Part shown: piece by piece, positions 37,532-51,715 of the stretch | How the letters are laid out: each line of letters opens with the position of its first letter | Position numbering within the stretch: position 1 is the first letter of the stretch | NCBI GenBank assembly: GCA_025345505.1 | Contig: JANVCC010000047.1 | Span: 9,266,206-9,330,205, forward strand | Length of the DNA stretch: 64,000 nt | Source: Todiramphus chloris collaris | Lineage: Eukaryota > Chordata > Aves > Coraciiformes > Alcedinidae | Direction of reading: 5' to 3' | Translations under genes and position numbers: made by a program | The notes under the pieces: model-generated | What the model was told of the DNA's origin: nothing | The model's database searches: none | Seen by the model: the letters and a program-made list of their open reading frames with translations, nothing else

Positions 37532-38764
37532 CTGTGTTTATTTCAACCCCTGGGGTCTCACTTTTTTTTTTCTTCCTCCTGATTCTCTTTCCCTTCCCAT
37601 GGGCCTGGGGGAAGCAGTGGGTGAGTAGCTGTATGGTGTTTAGCTGCCAGCAGAGGTTAAACTATGACAACAGCCTGATTCAGCACATAACATTTTCTTC
37701 CTTCTTGCTTTCTCTCTTTTTTTTTTTTTCTTTTCCCTGAATCTGATGGAAGCATGTCCCTAGATCCTCTCAATTGCACTGACTCATGTAGAAAGTTTGC
37801 CTTAGCAAAACCTGGAGGTTTGGCTTCCCTCCTCCCTTCATCTGTGGAGATAGAAAGGTAGATAAACTTAGAAGGCACTTTTCTGTGTCTCAATTCATGG
37901 GATTGGATTCATTGCTCAGCTTTCGTCATCACTTGGAGATTGTGACAAAGTGCTATGGCACCTGGCTCCTCTCTTGTTCTTTTTCTGATGTTAGAGGAAA
38001 GGAAGGTTCCAGTATTTATTTCTTCCAGGTTGGACTGGAATAGAACAAAGGATCAGCAACAGATTCTGCGATTTAAAAATTTAATTTAATAACCATTCCT
38101 CATTCTCTTTAGCATTCAGCCATGTGAATAATCTGCTTGTGTTCACAGAGTCACAGATGAGGTGATCTGAAGCCTTTGCTGTTGTAGGTTTCAGTATCTC
38201 TCTTGCTGTCCTGGATGATGATGATGCTACTCTGGGTGGTCAGTGCTCTGAGCAGGCTTTAACCTGGAAAGTGGGGAGGAGCAGGGTGTGAAGCTTGTCC
38301 CAGTATACAGTGACCTACAAATAGCTGATGCAAAGCATAACTTTTGATTTGCTGTAGAGAAACACACATGAAGAGCCAGGAAATTCTGATAATTTTTTTA
38401 ATTAATTTTTTAATTAAATGGTTCACAGGAAATGATCCCACCCCAAGTGTCTGCCACGGTGTGACAGATCCCTCAGCTGAGCCGGTACGGCTCCATGGAG
38501 AAAAGAGAGCTGTATGGAGACACTGGTTTGGAGCTGTGGTGGAGTGGCAGAGTCCCAGGCACTTTCTTACCTCCTGTCTATGTCACCTAAAGTTTGCTTA
38601 GGCATTTTGGCACACGCAACAGTAGTTATTTATCCTCCAAGGGCTTTCTGCTCTGTTGGGGGCACATGTAGGAATCATTCCTCCACCCAGTACGACTGGG
38701 CTGGCAAGAAGCTGCAGAATACTGGAAGTAATGTTTTCATAATTAGTCAAATGATACTATTTCC

Positions 38765-38784
38765 TTTTTTTTTTTTTTTTTTTT
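38765..38784. repeat. T20 homopolymer
   Basis: A run of 20 T in otherwise ordinary sequence. Length is likely unreliable in assembly. Confidence 0.85.
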
Positions 38785-40331
38785 CTGAGGCACATCACTC
38801 GAACTGCTTGCTGAGGCCTTATCCTTTGTCCTTGAGTATCCTGTTGAAATGTCACAGGTTCAGCTCAGCACACGTGCAGGGCAGGAACCAGTAAGGCTTT
38901 AATGAGCGCTTGGACAGGTGCTTAGCTCAGCCCTACTGAAGAAAAGGGGAATTACTCTGTTCATTTGACTGTCTTGGGATCAAGCTTTTAACACAGTCAA
39001 AAGCTGTGAGATGTTCTACTTGGAAAAACTATTTTGAAAGTATGTTAGATACAGTTAGTAAACATACTGGTAATGCAATAAATAAAAATTGGCTGGTATA
39101 AACCAGTACTGGGATTCAAACAGCTAAGCTTTATGAAAGCAATGTAATTGTGAATAAATCTTCACTTGCATGTGTAATTTGAAGCAGCAAAAATGATTGT
39201 GGCTTTTCTTTCATCTCAAAGGAATGGATATCACCAGAGATTTCCATTGTCAATGCTTAATTTTATACCATAAATTACACTTAAAATGGTATACCATTGT
39301 ATATTAACAATTGTAAAAGTCAACGGATTATGCATAGAATAAGATATCACTCTCTGGGAGCTTGTATGGTGGAAGCTGGTTGTCCCAAGTTTTTCCTTCC
39401 TCTCTCTCTTTAGTAACTGAATAGTTGATTTGCTTTCTATTCTGGGAAGAATAAATTATATTTAAAAACAAAAAAAAAAGGAATAGCCTCAAAAATACTT
39501 GTGACAAAGAGACACCCAAAAAGTTGCCATATATTTCCAGCTGCTGTTTATCTGAACATATATTTTCTGTGGACTCTGACTTGGACAGAGTGTGCAGTCA
39601 TGATGCTAAAGGGAAAGGGAAATTCTCACACCTCCTTTGTGGCCATCTGGATATGAACAGGGTGCTAAAGGGGAAGCAGATTTCATGGATCTCTGAAACA
39701 ACCGCCCTACACCCCAGACCCTGCTCACTAGCAGGCTGGGAGGGATGCTGGTGGGGAGTAGGGTGATCCTGGGCTTTGTCCCTCACAAATGCACTGCCCA
39801 AGGCAGCTGGGCTAGTTCAAGGGATCTGTCATTTGTTATATTTATCTCACGGACAAGGAAAGACATCTGCTGCAAAGGATTCTGGCTGGAGTGTGCTGCG
39901 CTCCATCCCATGATCGGGGCTGAGTCTATACAAACACCTACACAGAAATAACTAGAGCTGCTATTAGCCAGTTTGTATCACTGGAAGGCTATCTATTCCA
40001 CTGGAACTATACTGGCTACACATCAGTTGTAGAACTGGCTTGCAAATCCAATTTCTTTGCTGAGGCCATAACTACTTAGAGACAGGTTTCAAGAGAACAA
40101 ATGTGCAGAAGCAACATGTAAGTGGAATTTGATAAAGGCTTTATCAGCTCCTGAGACTGAAAGACAGCACTGCAGGGAACAATTCCATCAAGGCCAGTGC
40201 AGAGCCTATTGTTATACTGTTCTTCTGAACATCAGGTACTCCACTTTCTTTTTTAATAGATGTAACTCCTCCAATCATATGTCTCTAATGGAGCATAAAT
40301 AACAAATTTTTAGCCTGAAACAGTAAAGCTT

Positions 40332-40351
40332 GGGGGGGGGGGGGGGGGGGG
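40332..40351. repeat. G20 homopolymer
   Basis: Twenty consecutive G on the plus strand. Long dG:dC runs are rare in vertebrate DNA, can fold into G-quadruplexes, and are hard to sequence, so the length may not be exact. Confidence 0.85.
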
Positions 40352-43300
40352 CAGAAAAAATTTATATATTTCAGGCAATCCCAGAAGTGCCTATTGGACT
40401 CCAGCAATTACTTGGTAGCACATGTTCTCTTGATGTAGATGTATGTACCTTACAGGGACACCTGGAAATGACTTTTATTGTACCAAAAAGCAACTGATAA
40501 CAAAACAATCCCCAACTGGAACATGTTCCTCCTTTTTCTGGCGTTGCTGATTGCACAGGGACAGAGTCCAATTTTATCAAGACAAATGGGAAGGATCCTA
40601 CTGATCTTGGTGGCCTTTGAACCAGGTCTACTAAGGATGGCTCAGTTCCAACTGACTTTTTTTTTCACCCTTATGTTCATGAAGTTCTGCTCCACCAAAC
40701 TCAGTGTCTACATGAGCTCCCTGGTTCTTGCCTCCAAGTGCTCTGCTCTCACCTTCCAACAGTGTGCCTTTTAAATATGAGGTTTTTCCAGGCTCAGCTT
40801 TCTCTTGAGCGCTGCAGATGGAACAGGGTACCACAGCTAGATGACGTGTAGTGTCCCTGTGGATTCCAGATTTCTTGCAGATTTCTGCTAGGTCCTCTGG
40901 TTTGCTTCATGAATCACACCAGTCTGATCTCCAATGCTAAGGAAGGGTTCTGTGCCCTGGTGATGGCTTTTGAATAAAAGCAAAAGGAAGACCCAGTGAA
41001 TGGGCTGTATACGGCAGAATAACGTGGCCTGTGGAAAAAGAAAAAGGTATATATAATCCCAAATAAATTCACTGTGAGAAAGGATTTCCATTGCTTTCAT
41101 TGAATGCTGAATCATAGCCCTGTGGAATGATAATAGAGACTCTGCTTTCCCAAAATGGTGGTGACCTTCGTTCCTGGCAGAGATTTACTTGTTTATTCCC
41201 CCCCCCCAACATCTTCACACTGGGAACAGGATCTGATTCAAAATCAGACATTGTTGTCAATATAGGTCCATTATTTCCATACAGCATGTTTAGCTTTCAA
41301 CATATGTTGATGACAGAGGAAGTACATTATCTACATGGGAGGAAGACAGTGTATTACACTTTTAAAATGAAGGTCTGTGTATTGAGTCATAGGCTGCAGA
41401 AGAAGCATCCACATGCCCACAAGTAGTTGCAGGCAAATATAGCACAAAAATGCTAATTAACAAGCCAGGAATGCAGGGGGGACCTCAGACGTCTTACTTC
41501 GTGTTGCTTCTACAGCAGGTGGTGGTAGCAGCTTCTCTGGAGGATGCTCTGACTCCAAGATTCACCTCCAGCAAGGGAAACATGCAGAGGCCACTCTGTA
41601 CAGAGATGGGGAGAGGACAACCCCACAGTGAGCTGTATGCTGTTCCACACTGTGGAAGAGCTTGGGCCTGAACTTAATCCCCTTTGGGGTTCTTGGAAGC
41701 TCATTCAGATCATGACTTGGCCTCAGCACATAAAGTGGACACACGGCAGCTTCCAGCAGAAGTAAGGACTTCTGTTCGTCCAGGCACAGTGCAGAGAGAG
41801 ATCCAGTGCATGAGTATGGATAAATACCACATACACATACAGGGGTGGGGTTTGCCTTGTGCCTCTGTTACAGCATCAACCCTGGTCTAAGAAAAGACTG
41901 AATTTCATCTGCTCTGTGCAAAAATTACTCTTTAAGTATGAAGCTCATACTGAAGAGTTTCATTAAGATGCGCACCGATGTTCGTCCTCTGAAGGAACTA
42001 CACAGTTCTTCTCCAAAACATGAAGCAGGATTTCCCTTCAGCCAGATTTATGCAAAGAAACTGTTATTTTCCTGCTGGTTTTTTTTCTTGGTGTTCTTAG
42101 AAAAGTGCCTGTGAAACCCTTATTGCTCTCCAAAAGGTAGTCAGTTCTCTTATTTCCAGGAAGGCAACACTGTTTGTGAATCATCAGGTAATCAGCAGCT
42201 TGCAGCTCATTTTGGAATTTGACACAAATGAGACAATCCCCATATCATGACAAAAGAACAAAACAGCTTTTTAAAACTGTATATTATTGCAAATAGAACT
42301 GTAACATCTTCTATAACACTTGAACATTAAAAAATAAAAATAAAAGACAACAGAAAACCAGTGAATTTTGATGTATTTATATGATACTTTTGCAGATTAA
42401 ACTATGAATGTGGATTGAAAGGAAGTAGCACAGAAGGGTGACATTTATTAATTTACAGATGGCATTACTCTTGCTGCCTGAAACCATAGTGATCTGGTAA
42501 CAGACATGGAACTCCAAATGCCTGAAGCAACCCCAGATGTCACCGCATACACTCCAGGGAATATAATTTAATAATCATTTATATGGCAAGTATAACACTT
42601 GTGAAATATGCCATTCAGCACCATCACTGTGCACATTCCCTGGTGAGTAATTTAAGAACATATAATATTTCAGAGCTTCAAAACAGGAAAGCGATGATAA
42701 TTAGATTCCCACTTTAAATCAGGTATATGAAGGGGAAAGTTAATCAACTCAAAAAGATAATTTAGCAGATTTGGATTCTCTAATGACATTTCTAATTAGA
42801 ATTAGGGCATAATTTGGGACACATCTAAAGTTGCTAATTATTATGAAAATATTTTCAAACATGCTGCAGGCTCAAAGGTGAAGAAAGTTTATGTAAATCT
42901 GGACAATAAAACCTGTCAGATATTCCATAGCTTGGTATAAGTGTCTGTTCTGCGCAGCTATGGGCTTGCTGTTAAAAACTACGAATGAAAAATGTTCATT
43001 TGGGGCATTTGGCTCCTGGACTGAATAGTGACTGGACATAGTGGTACTTTCTGAGAAGGGATCTCTCTAATAGTGTCCTTCTGGTTGTGGTGCCTATATT
43101 TTGGTAATCAGCAGGATTCACAGCCCTTTCCTCAGCAGAAAGGTCTTCTGTTCCCAAGTTGAGTGCACTCCATGTCAGTGGGTTAATTAACATTCTGACT
43201 CTGTAGGAAAGAACTGTATGGCTGTAGCAAAGCCTAGAAAGCACATTAAAAGTCATCAAGAAGAAAAGCAAATACATTTAAGATGACTTAAAGGAGGACA

Positions 43301-44599
43301 CTGTTTTCAAAGTGAATCTTCTAAGCCCTGGATAAAAGCGTGTACCCTACATCACGTGTCTCAGCTTGTTTCTCCCAAGAAAGTGGGTCTCTTTGATGAG
43401 TAATAGTCAACTGAGGAAGATGCATTAACACTGGTAAACAGAGCTTGATCCAAACCTGGGTAAGTGAAGTCTGATCTGAGTCCGTGTTAACCCCAAATGC
43501 TGCTGCTCGCTGTAGTAACCAAGGAGATGAGTCATATCAAATTTTTTCTTGATGGGCCTGGTCCTGTTAACCAGGATCATGGGAATGGCTTTGTATTGTG
43601 CTTTTGTCTCCAGAGGGCTTTCAGGCTCCCAGATCCCTCAACTGGACATAACAGCATTAAAAACTTCTATACTTGGTCAAGCACATGAAGCGCCTGCTGC
43701 TGCTGACTTGAAAATGCTCTGGATATCCAGGACCTCAGATCTACCTCACTTGACTTTAGTCATCTCAAAGTTAGATCAACTAAGCTATCACCTAGGCTTC
43801 CTTCGAAGTCAAGGGAAAGAGCTGAGGATCTTCAGGGGACAATTCATCCTACTTTTCCAGACACTTAGCACAAAATGAGTCATACTTTAAAGGTGCCTGC
43901 CTTTCACCATTGACTACAGACAAAGTCAAGATGTTTAACTTTTAGTCAGTTGGTGAGATAAATTCCACCCACAGAGTCTGCATTAGGCATTTTGATTTGA
44001 AGAAAACTTAGACAACGTGTGACCTCTGCATAGTCTTGCTTAAAGTACAGAAGAGGAAAGGTTTTCACCACACATCACTAAATCTCATTTCTAGTTTCCT
44101 TTGTATTTAAGAAAAAAAGAAGGTATTTAACAAAACACGAAGCCACAATGTACACCTTTGCCAAACAGGCAGCAGTTGTGTTTCAAGGGCTTTGTTATAA
44201 AATGGAAAGTTTTAACCACCATTCAGTGATGTACTGGTGGCAGAGCTCAATGCCATCCTTTTTCCAAGAGTTCTATGTTCATGAATCAGTGTTTGTGCTC
44301 AGGGTCGAGGTGGTCCCCTTGCTCTTTGAAAAGTTACATTACTGACAAGTACCAGAAGAGTGTCCCATTGTATAGCAAGTGAGCTACAGAGAGAAGCCAG
44401 GACTGTATTCCCCCCAGGGTAGTTTCACATACAGGCTTCCTTGAAATAGTCCCCAATACACTGCACATGTCACTGAACTGAGTAACTATCTGCAGGATAA
44501 GCTTCCAAAAAATCCTAGAAACCCCAGCTAGACAAAGAGCCCAGGCCAAATCTCCAGGAATATAAAGCTACTTCGTGCAGGTACCTCTTGACTAAAATA

Positions 44600-45050
44600 T
44601 CTTCTTCCCTGACCACTTGGAAATGCCAGTGCAGCATCCTCATGCTAATGCAAAGCAACAAACCGACTTACTGCAGGAGGAGGGGTTTATAGTTTGCTTC
44701 AGGTACTGGAGGCCTTTAGGCTGTGTGCATTCCTTCGACAGATGCCCTCTTTGCCTGAGCTCCTTCCCTGGAGTGCGAGAGCTGAGCCTTGTTCCTGTAC
44801 CCAGCCCTGCAGCCGGCCGGTGCCTCCCACGCCTACAGCTGGTTTTGGGAAGCAGGACAAACTCTGCTGGTGCACAGATCCTTTCTGAGGATCCCCACTC
44901 CCACGTGGGACTGCTGTTGTAAAGTAAGATAGAGCTGGGCCATGGCTGCTGTCAGCCCGATGTGTCCTTGAGCAGACAAAAAAACAAATAACCCAGGGAG
45001 ATTCTGTATCCTGGGGAAACCTCTGCTCCACACCTAAACCAACTTGGAAC
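44600..45050. other. GC-richer patch, unidentified
   Basis: A C/G-richer block with overlapping frames of 64-110 codons on both strands, which is the expected effect of few stop codons at higher G+C. It contains GCAGCCGGCCGGTGCC and a few other CpGs. No protein family, LTR end or LINE wording was recognised. Confidence 0.35.
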
Positions 45051-47052
45051 CTGTAAAGTGTAAAAGGACATTTTATCTCACGTGGTTTGCCTTACAGCGA
45101 TAGATCACTTTACCGTTAGGCTTCTACGTTTTGTGTGAGCCAAGCTGTCTGATATCTCCTTGACTTCAAAAGATGGGAGCCCATTTGTAGTTCTGTGCTT
45201 TCTTTGCATCTGAGTGCTGAAGATTATAGTGGCTTGTCTGAAGGAGAGAAAACACAAGGAGAATTGCATGAGTGGAAAATACACAAAATAAAAATCTTTA
45301 GAATTTAATTTGACAATTTTAGAGTTTTAATACTATTTACTTCTAATCTCACCACAATGATGAATTAATTGTATATTGTTAGGATAACTTGCTTCTGCTG
45401 CATCTTTTTAAACTTTTTATGTTTAAGTTTCAAATCCTAGTAACATATATAAATGTCATAGCCAATTAACAGCCAAACAGCAGTTTTAGACATACCTTCA
45501 CGATTATTTACAGGATTTTTACAGAACCAAACATAAAGTTCATTTCAAACATCAATTTTGTAAGTCCAAGCACAAAGCAGAAATTTTGTTGAGACAAAAA
45601 TATTTCCTTTTTTGAAATCTAATCGCTATCAGACTCCTCAAGATGGCTTGCGAGTGTTTCCTTACAATCTCAAGTTTCTGTTATGAAAAATAATTTGTTA
45701 CTCAAATGTCTGATGCTTTTAGCTGAAATGCAAGCTCATTTTGTTTTCATGCACAAGCTTTTATTTTGAACAATCAGAACAGTAGTAAATTAGTTGCTCA
45801 GAATATGCATGCAGTATATATTTACATGTAGAGTGGACTATTCAATGATGCGTGCCAGTAAACTGTATTATCTGAAGCACTCATTTTTATCATGGCTTTA
45901 GTTCAAATCTGTCCCAAATGCCAATATTCCCCATGAACCAGAGCTAAAAGCAAGCTGTTAAAGTCTTCAACCATAATCAATTCCCCCAACTTTGGTGGTG
46001 TCCTGTGCCAGATGAGAGTTCAGCTATAACATTTCTGGGAGTTATTTCAAACACACCCCCATTTGATCCTGTTAAATGTATTCCCAGTGAATGTTCCATT
46101 TGATTTAATCTGAAAGGCGTCCCATGTGTGTGCTCCAAGGCTGCTCAGCACTGGGAACCAAAAGCCAGCAGCAGGAAGGGGATTCGTTGCCAGAGTGGCA
46201 CTTCTGGCTGAACGCAGGACCCAGCAGTGGATGGTAACAGGGATAACCTTGACATGCTCAATGTAAACTCCTTCAGCTTCCACACAAGTCTCATTTTAGG
46301 CTAAGCTTTTAGCCTGGAATTTAGAGGTCTGAGGAAACCAAGGGTACTCTTCAGTCTCATTTTCTCTTCACCTTCTCCCCAAGCAGAGCACTGGCACCTC
46401 TAGTATTTAAGGAGTAGTGCAGAGCCACAGCCTTCCTCCAGTTCCTCTGTACAGATACTACATTAGAGAGTGCTACTTGTTCTGAGGAGACCCCCGGGAT
46501 TTCAGCATCACACTAGAAAATGGTTTAAATATCCTTCTTTGCAGAAGGCCATGTCCCCTTTCTGCCTCCACTCCATAATCACTTCTGATATGATATTTTA
46601 TTTATTTCAGTCACAAGAGGCACTGGAATAAGAAATTAAACCAAAGTTGGTTCTTCATTTAAATCTTACTGTAAAATGTGTCTTTTAGCCCATAGGTCTT
46701 TTTTTAATTTTATTTGTTACTTTTTTCCTGGATGCTATTTAATTAAATCATAGTTAACCTTCTTGCCTCCTGAGTGAGTCGCAGATGACTGATTTACTTT
46801 GTGTGACAGACAGATTTGCCTCAGCACTGATTTCTCAGCTTTGTCCTATTGAAGAATCTCTCTGTTGTCAAAAGGCATCACAAATCCCTGAGCCCTGAGC
46901 ACAGCGAGTCTCGTTAACTGCTGCTTTAGCCCATGGTCCTTACTAGGAGAGTACCTGCTGCTGGGCACTCACTGAACTCAAGGACTCTGGTAGCTGAACA
47001 CTGATCTGCTGCTGCCTCCCTCACAAGGATTTTGTGTTTAGTTTGTAGCCCT

Positions 47053-47126
47053 GTTTTGTTTTCTTGTTGTTTTTGTTTATTGTTGGGGTGTTTTTTTGTT
47101 GTTTTTTTTTTTGTTTGTTTGTTTAT
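47053..47126. repeat. T/G-rich simple tract
   Basis: TTTG and TTG words with T runs, about 74 bp. No retroposon is attached. Confidence 0.65.
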
Positions 47127-47409
47127 GTGTAAATACCTTCAGGGAGAGAAAAAAATCTCCCAAACCCTGTAGGACAAGCCTGCAAAACCTTCACTTCCAC
47201 TCTCAAATTCTCAACTTACAGAACTGAAAGTTTTCATTCGTCTGATATTTAGTTCCAAAACATGTTCAGCACAGGTGGGTTCTCTGAAACACTGGAGGGC
47301 CACAAGTTGCTGCCTGAGTCCCACTCCTTTACTCTTTTCCTTACTTTTCACCAAAAGGTTCTTTCTTTTTTTTTTTGTGGGAGAAGTTTATGTTGAGGTG
47401 CTCATGTAG

Positions 47410-47427
47410 AAAAAAAAAAAAAAAAAA
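47410..47427. repeat. A18 homopolymer
   Basis: A run of about 18 A in unique DNA. Confidence 0.8.
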
Positions 47428-49259
47428 GACTGGTACATTTAGGAAGTCTTCCTAATCACCTTTCCCTAAAGACATTTTTATTTCTCTGTCTTCACAAAAG
47501 TAAGATCAGTGGCAAAATTAAGAAAAGGAAAGAAACACAGTTTTTCTGTCTGTTCCTTGCTGGGGCTTTGAATCAGATCTATTAACAAATACTGAAACTG
47601 AACTTCCACCAAAATCAGGATATTAGTAAGTGGGGAAGTTGCAAGTTCTCCAGCAACCTGTCATTACCAAAGGTGTAAATCTGAGCAGTGAGCAACCATC
47701 ACTTCTGGCTGTGCATCTTCTAACAGGCAGGCGATGGAGTCCCGGCAGCAGAACAAAGACCTACCACAGGCACAGGCCACCCCCTAACGCTGAACCAAGC
47801 CCCAGACCTGCTGCAGCATGCCCACTGGTGCAGTAGGAGGTTCTCAAGTTCAAAGCTAATCTTTCCAAACCTTGCTCATTTAAATGTGTGGAAAAATAGA
47901 ATCTTATTACTGTGCTATTAAATATTAATGGGTATTTTCAAAGATCCAGAATTTTTAGACAAGGCGAGCACTTGACTCACCATTTTGCCTGAACCCTCTT
48001 TAATATTTTTCTGCCACCTCGGCATTTTTACACAGTACAATATTTTCCAGATAGTCTCTGTGAGCTCCCAGGGAAAAATATCAATGTCATTTACAGAAAA
48101 CATTCATAATATGGAAATATTTATTTCTTGTTGTGGTTTACTTCAACTCATTTTGAGGCATCGCTGATGTTTCTGGAAAATGTTAACAGCATTTCCCTCT
48201 TCATGCATCTTTCTGACAACAGCTGAGTCAACCATCGTGTGCCTTAAGTCACAAAGTAGCTGCTGTGATTTCTTCATGACATCTATTTTAGGTTTGAAAG
48301 AGTGTTTCTTCAGAAAGTTAAAACTGTCCCCTCCAGACCTGAGAGCATACTCCAGAAGGCTTCTCCATGGAGTGAAGCAGTCTGAGTATTTCTGAAATCC
48401 TGAGGGAGTCTAGCCAGTTCTTTCCCCCTGAATCTGCCACAGAGAGACTCCACTTTTGTTTAAACATAAACTGAAAAAAACCCAGCAAATTCAGAAGCTC
48501 CTCCTTTCTCATTGGAATTATTCATTCATTTATTTAGCTTAAGAGTTCACAGCACAAAAACTTTTGGGTGAAACAGAGTAACAACCATGAAAATGAGTAT
48601 AATTCTGCCTGGCTATGTATGAATTTTAAAGATACATTTAAATTTCCCCATAAAGATATATAATCAGAGACAAGGGCATAAGAAGCATCCAAAACTATCC
48701 TCTAAGATGGTGAGTAGTGAATTCTAGTTCTGGAAAGAACCTTTGGATGTTGTAAAATCCATTCAGAGGGACTATCTGTTATCTGATAAGTGGCTGCTAC
48801 TAAAACATTTCTTATATGGAAGCTTTGCCTCAATGTGCCCCAGGGGTTAATTGTCCTTGAAATTAGAAACATACCTATTGCTTCTTATTCTTATACTGTT
48901 CCTCCTGGACAATGAAGAGTGGTTTGTTTCCCTTTTTGCAGCAGTTATTTATAGATTTGAAGACTAGAATGTGTTCTGCCTTAGTCTTACTCAAAACCAT
49001 GTACAATTTGGAGACTTTTCCTTTAGAAATTCATAGCACTTTAGGTCATTCTCTTTAGCAGTATCTGCATGCTATCACAATTGTCTTGCATGACAGTGCT
49101 GAAAATCAGACAAGGCTACAGCTGAGCCATTACCTTATGCAAGGATTCAAACATCCAATGTATGTCACATCTGTTTACAAATCATGATAAATTGTATTTA
49201 TGCTTTTAATTCAAGCATCCTTTGGGCTCGCTTTCTCCTACTCTGACACCCTCCCCCTG

Positions 49260-49297
49260 AATATATAATAATAATATATATATATAAAATATAATAA
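49260..49297. repeat. TA/TAA microsatellite
   Basis: About 38 bp of TA and TAA units. Likely polymorphic and easily melted. Confidence 0.8.
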
Positions 49298-51715
49298 TCA
49301 TTAGATATTTAATTTGAGATTTTTAAAGGCTTGGTTGGTACTAGCAAAGTGAAAGCAAAAGAGCTGAATTATACTGCAAAATTAAATCACCCTGCCCCAC
49401 CCACTGCCGCACACCTACCCATGAACATGAATGAAACTTCATCTCAAATAATTTTTCATATATCATAAAGAAAATAATTCTATTAACTTGTTTGAAAATT
49501 TTCAGAAAATAGTTAAAACCAATATCCTTATGGGTATCCACTTTTCGGAATGCAACTTAACTTTACTCCTGCTGAGTCTCTGAGTCACTTTCTTTGTTAA
49601 GCACCCGCAGACATTTCACCTTGTGTTAAACAGTACAAACTACTTTCTGCAGTTCAACAGAGAACTTCTTTAGTTTCTTTATGTGTTTCTATAATTAGGT
49701 TAAATTTGGGTGATTCATTATATTAAAAGGTTCTCAAGGTAATGCTTCCAAATCCTTCAATAGTACCTCATTAACAGCAAACCAATAAAATGCAACAGCT
49801 ATATGCATAAACTATCTTAAGGTCTTCTGATGCTTTGTTCTACACATCTCAGCACCATGTTGGCCTGGTTAGACAGCTCTACCCACTCAGTTTGCACGTA
49901 ATACACTAAAAGAGATATTTTTTTTATCTGCAAATAAAAAATTAAGGACACACAGGAGACAGCAGAGGAGTGAAAACACATGGACAAGCAGCCAAGCAGC
50001 CATCAAAAAGCAGTTTGCATCCTCCACTCTTGGATAAGCTATTGGGCTAGGATCCTGGTTATATTACCTGTCTATGTATAAGATCCTGTCAGAAATAAAA
50101 GTAAGGATTTGTGTGTGGAGCTACATGACAAAGCATTAACAGCCAAGCTGAACTTCTGGAGAATTGTAAATATCTATCAGAGAGCTCAGTGGCCTATAGG
50201 AAGTCCAGGAAGGCATTACCAGCCACACCATCGGGATAGGAAATATCAGAAGACCCAACAGCTGGCTGTGCTGTAGCAGAGGTGCGGGGCAAGTTGCCTT
50301 TAAGAGTATGTGACCAGAGGGAACAAAGAAGGTTCTGTGCTCGAGAACGTCCCTGCAGTATTGCTCCCTACTCGGTTTTCACTGAGGTGGTTGGGGGCTC
50401 AGGTCAACACAGGAGAATAACTCTAGAACCTGCAGCATCCCTTCCCCCAGGAGCTCTTCATATGACAGCAACATGTCAAAGTGGAAGGGGAAGCAGGGGC
50501 TGCTTGACCACATCCCTGTGAGCAAACCCCCCCCTGCCACACCTACCCACATGACTCTTGTTCTTTCCACAGCTTGGAAGACAGAACACTGTATATCCTC
50601 ATGGCCATGCTCTACTTTCAGTGCACTCCAGTGAGCTGGCTGGGGGTAACTGGTTTAAATGGTCATGTACCTTTCCAAAACACTATACTGCACTGTTCTG
50701 CTGGTGAGTGCAACACAACTCCAAAGTTCCCTTTCCAATGATGGAATTGTGCTTTTCTTGCCTTGACAAATGTGATCTGATCTGTCCGTTACCACTTAGA
50801 ACACAGCTGTAAATGTCACTGCCACCATCCCCACTCCTTTGGTTATGCTTTCTCCTACTGTTTTCCTTTCTCATAGTTGTTCACGACTTTTCCTTCTGGC
50901 TCCTGCTGCCACGTGGAGTCTGTCACCTGAAAGCATCTGATGCAGAACAGGAACTAGAGCATCTGTTATTCAGTCATCAATAGATACTGTCACCCTGAAA
51001 CTGCTTTTCAACATCTCATACACCATTGCTGTCCCAGGTGGGACCAGGCCCTTGCTCCGTGACTGCATGGGTACTGGTGCCAGAGGTTCTGGCTCTGTGG
51101 TGGGGCTCCTGTGCATGATGGGACACTCTGCTCGCCCCACGACAGCTGTGACTGTCTAACATGACTCTAACGGTGATGTGTGAGGAAGCCAGGGACACCC
51201 CACAGAACTGTAGCACCACTCCCTTACACTTTGTGTGCTTCATTCACTGGGGATCTATCATCATTTCCATGATTACTTTAAAAAAGTTATATAATTAATT
51301 CAGAAACTTTTTAACAGGGACATGTGGTTCTAGATAGGAAGTAATTTCTTTGCCCAAATCAAGTTTTTCTTTAAGTGTGTATTTTAAGTGACATAAAAGC
51401 AAGATCAGTTACTATACCATATTGGGTTTGGGTACATTTTTCAGATTTCTAATGGCTTTAAACTAAAAAGCTGTCTTTGGCAAGTGATTAATCAATTATA
51501 TTTGAAAAGTAGATCTGTCGAGATGATGAATAACTGCTAGACTTAAACAATACTTTTGTATTCAACTTTCTTAATTTTTTAAAATCTAGATAGTAGTATA
51601 ATCACAGAGTGCAATCTAGGTTCCAAGGGAGCTAGTTTAATTAAATTAAAAAAATAATTTAGTAATCCTGTACATTGTCAAACCACAGTCCAAAATGGTC
51701 TGATTAATATTACAC

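Larger units (their letters stand above)
37223..37669 (+). mobile_element. Solo LTR, family A, copy 3 (best preserved)
   Basis: A 447-bp solo LTR, start TGTCCTGGG, end ACTATGACA, with a perfect ACAGC duplication. Parts in order are a U3 with CCAAT (37313-37317) and TATATAAG (37350-37357), a pyrimidine-rich stretch, an ATTAAA polyadenylation signal (37526-37531) followed by the CTGTGTTTATTTCAACCC stretch, and a U5 ending GAGGTTAAACTATGACA. With both promoter boxes, the polyadenylation signal and the target duplication intact, this is the best reference copy in the window. No internal retroviral genes remain. The 5-bp duplication suggests an ERVL-type virus, but the family name was not determined. 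Confidence 0.92.
37218..37674. repeat. 5-bp target duplication of LTR copy 3
   Basis: ACAGC at 37218-37222 is repeated exactly at 37670-37674, outside the TG and CA ends of the LTR. This fixes the LTR boundaries to the base. Confidence 0.9.
37675..44599. other. AT-rich unique DNA, no gene seen
   Basis: No gene or repeat family was recognised. The stretch holds a pyrimidine run ending at about 37736, a T20 run at 38765-38784, a G20 run at 40332-40351, and an AT-rich block at about 42560-42900 containing homeodomain-type words (CTAATTAG, CTAATTATT, TAATTAGA). A 126-codon frame at 38514-38894 crosses the T20 run and is not credible as a protein. Confidence 0.5.
45051..51715. other. AT-rich unique DNA, no gene seen
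   Basis: No gene or transposon was recognised over 6.7 kb. Simple sequence is present at 47053-47126 (T/G-rich), 47410-47427 (A run) and 49260-49297 (TA/TAA). A slightly GC-richer part lies at about 50280-50580. Confidence 0.55.

Noticed and set aside
38514-38894. 126-codon open frame
   Set aside because: It includes a run of Phe encoded by the T20 homopolymer, and no domain is visible. It is a composition artefact.
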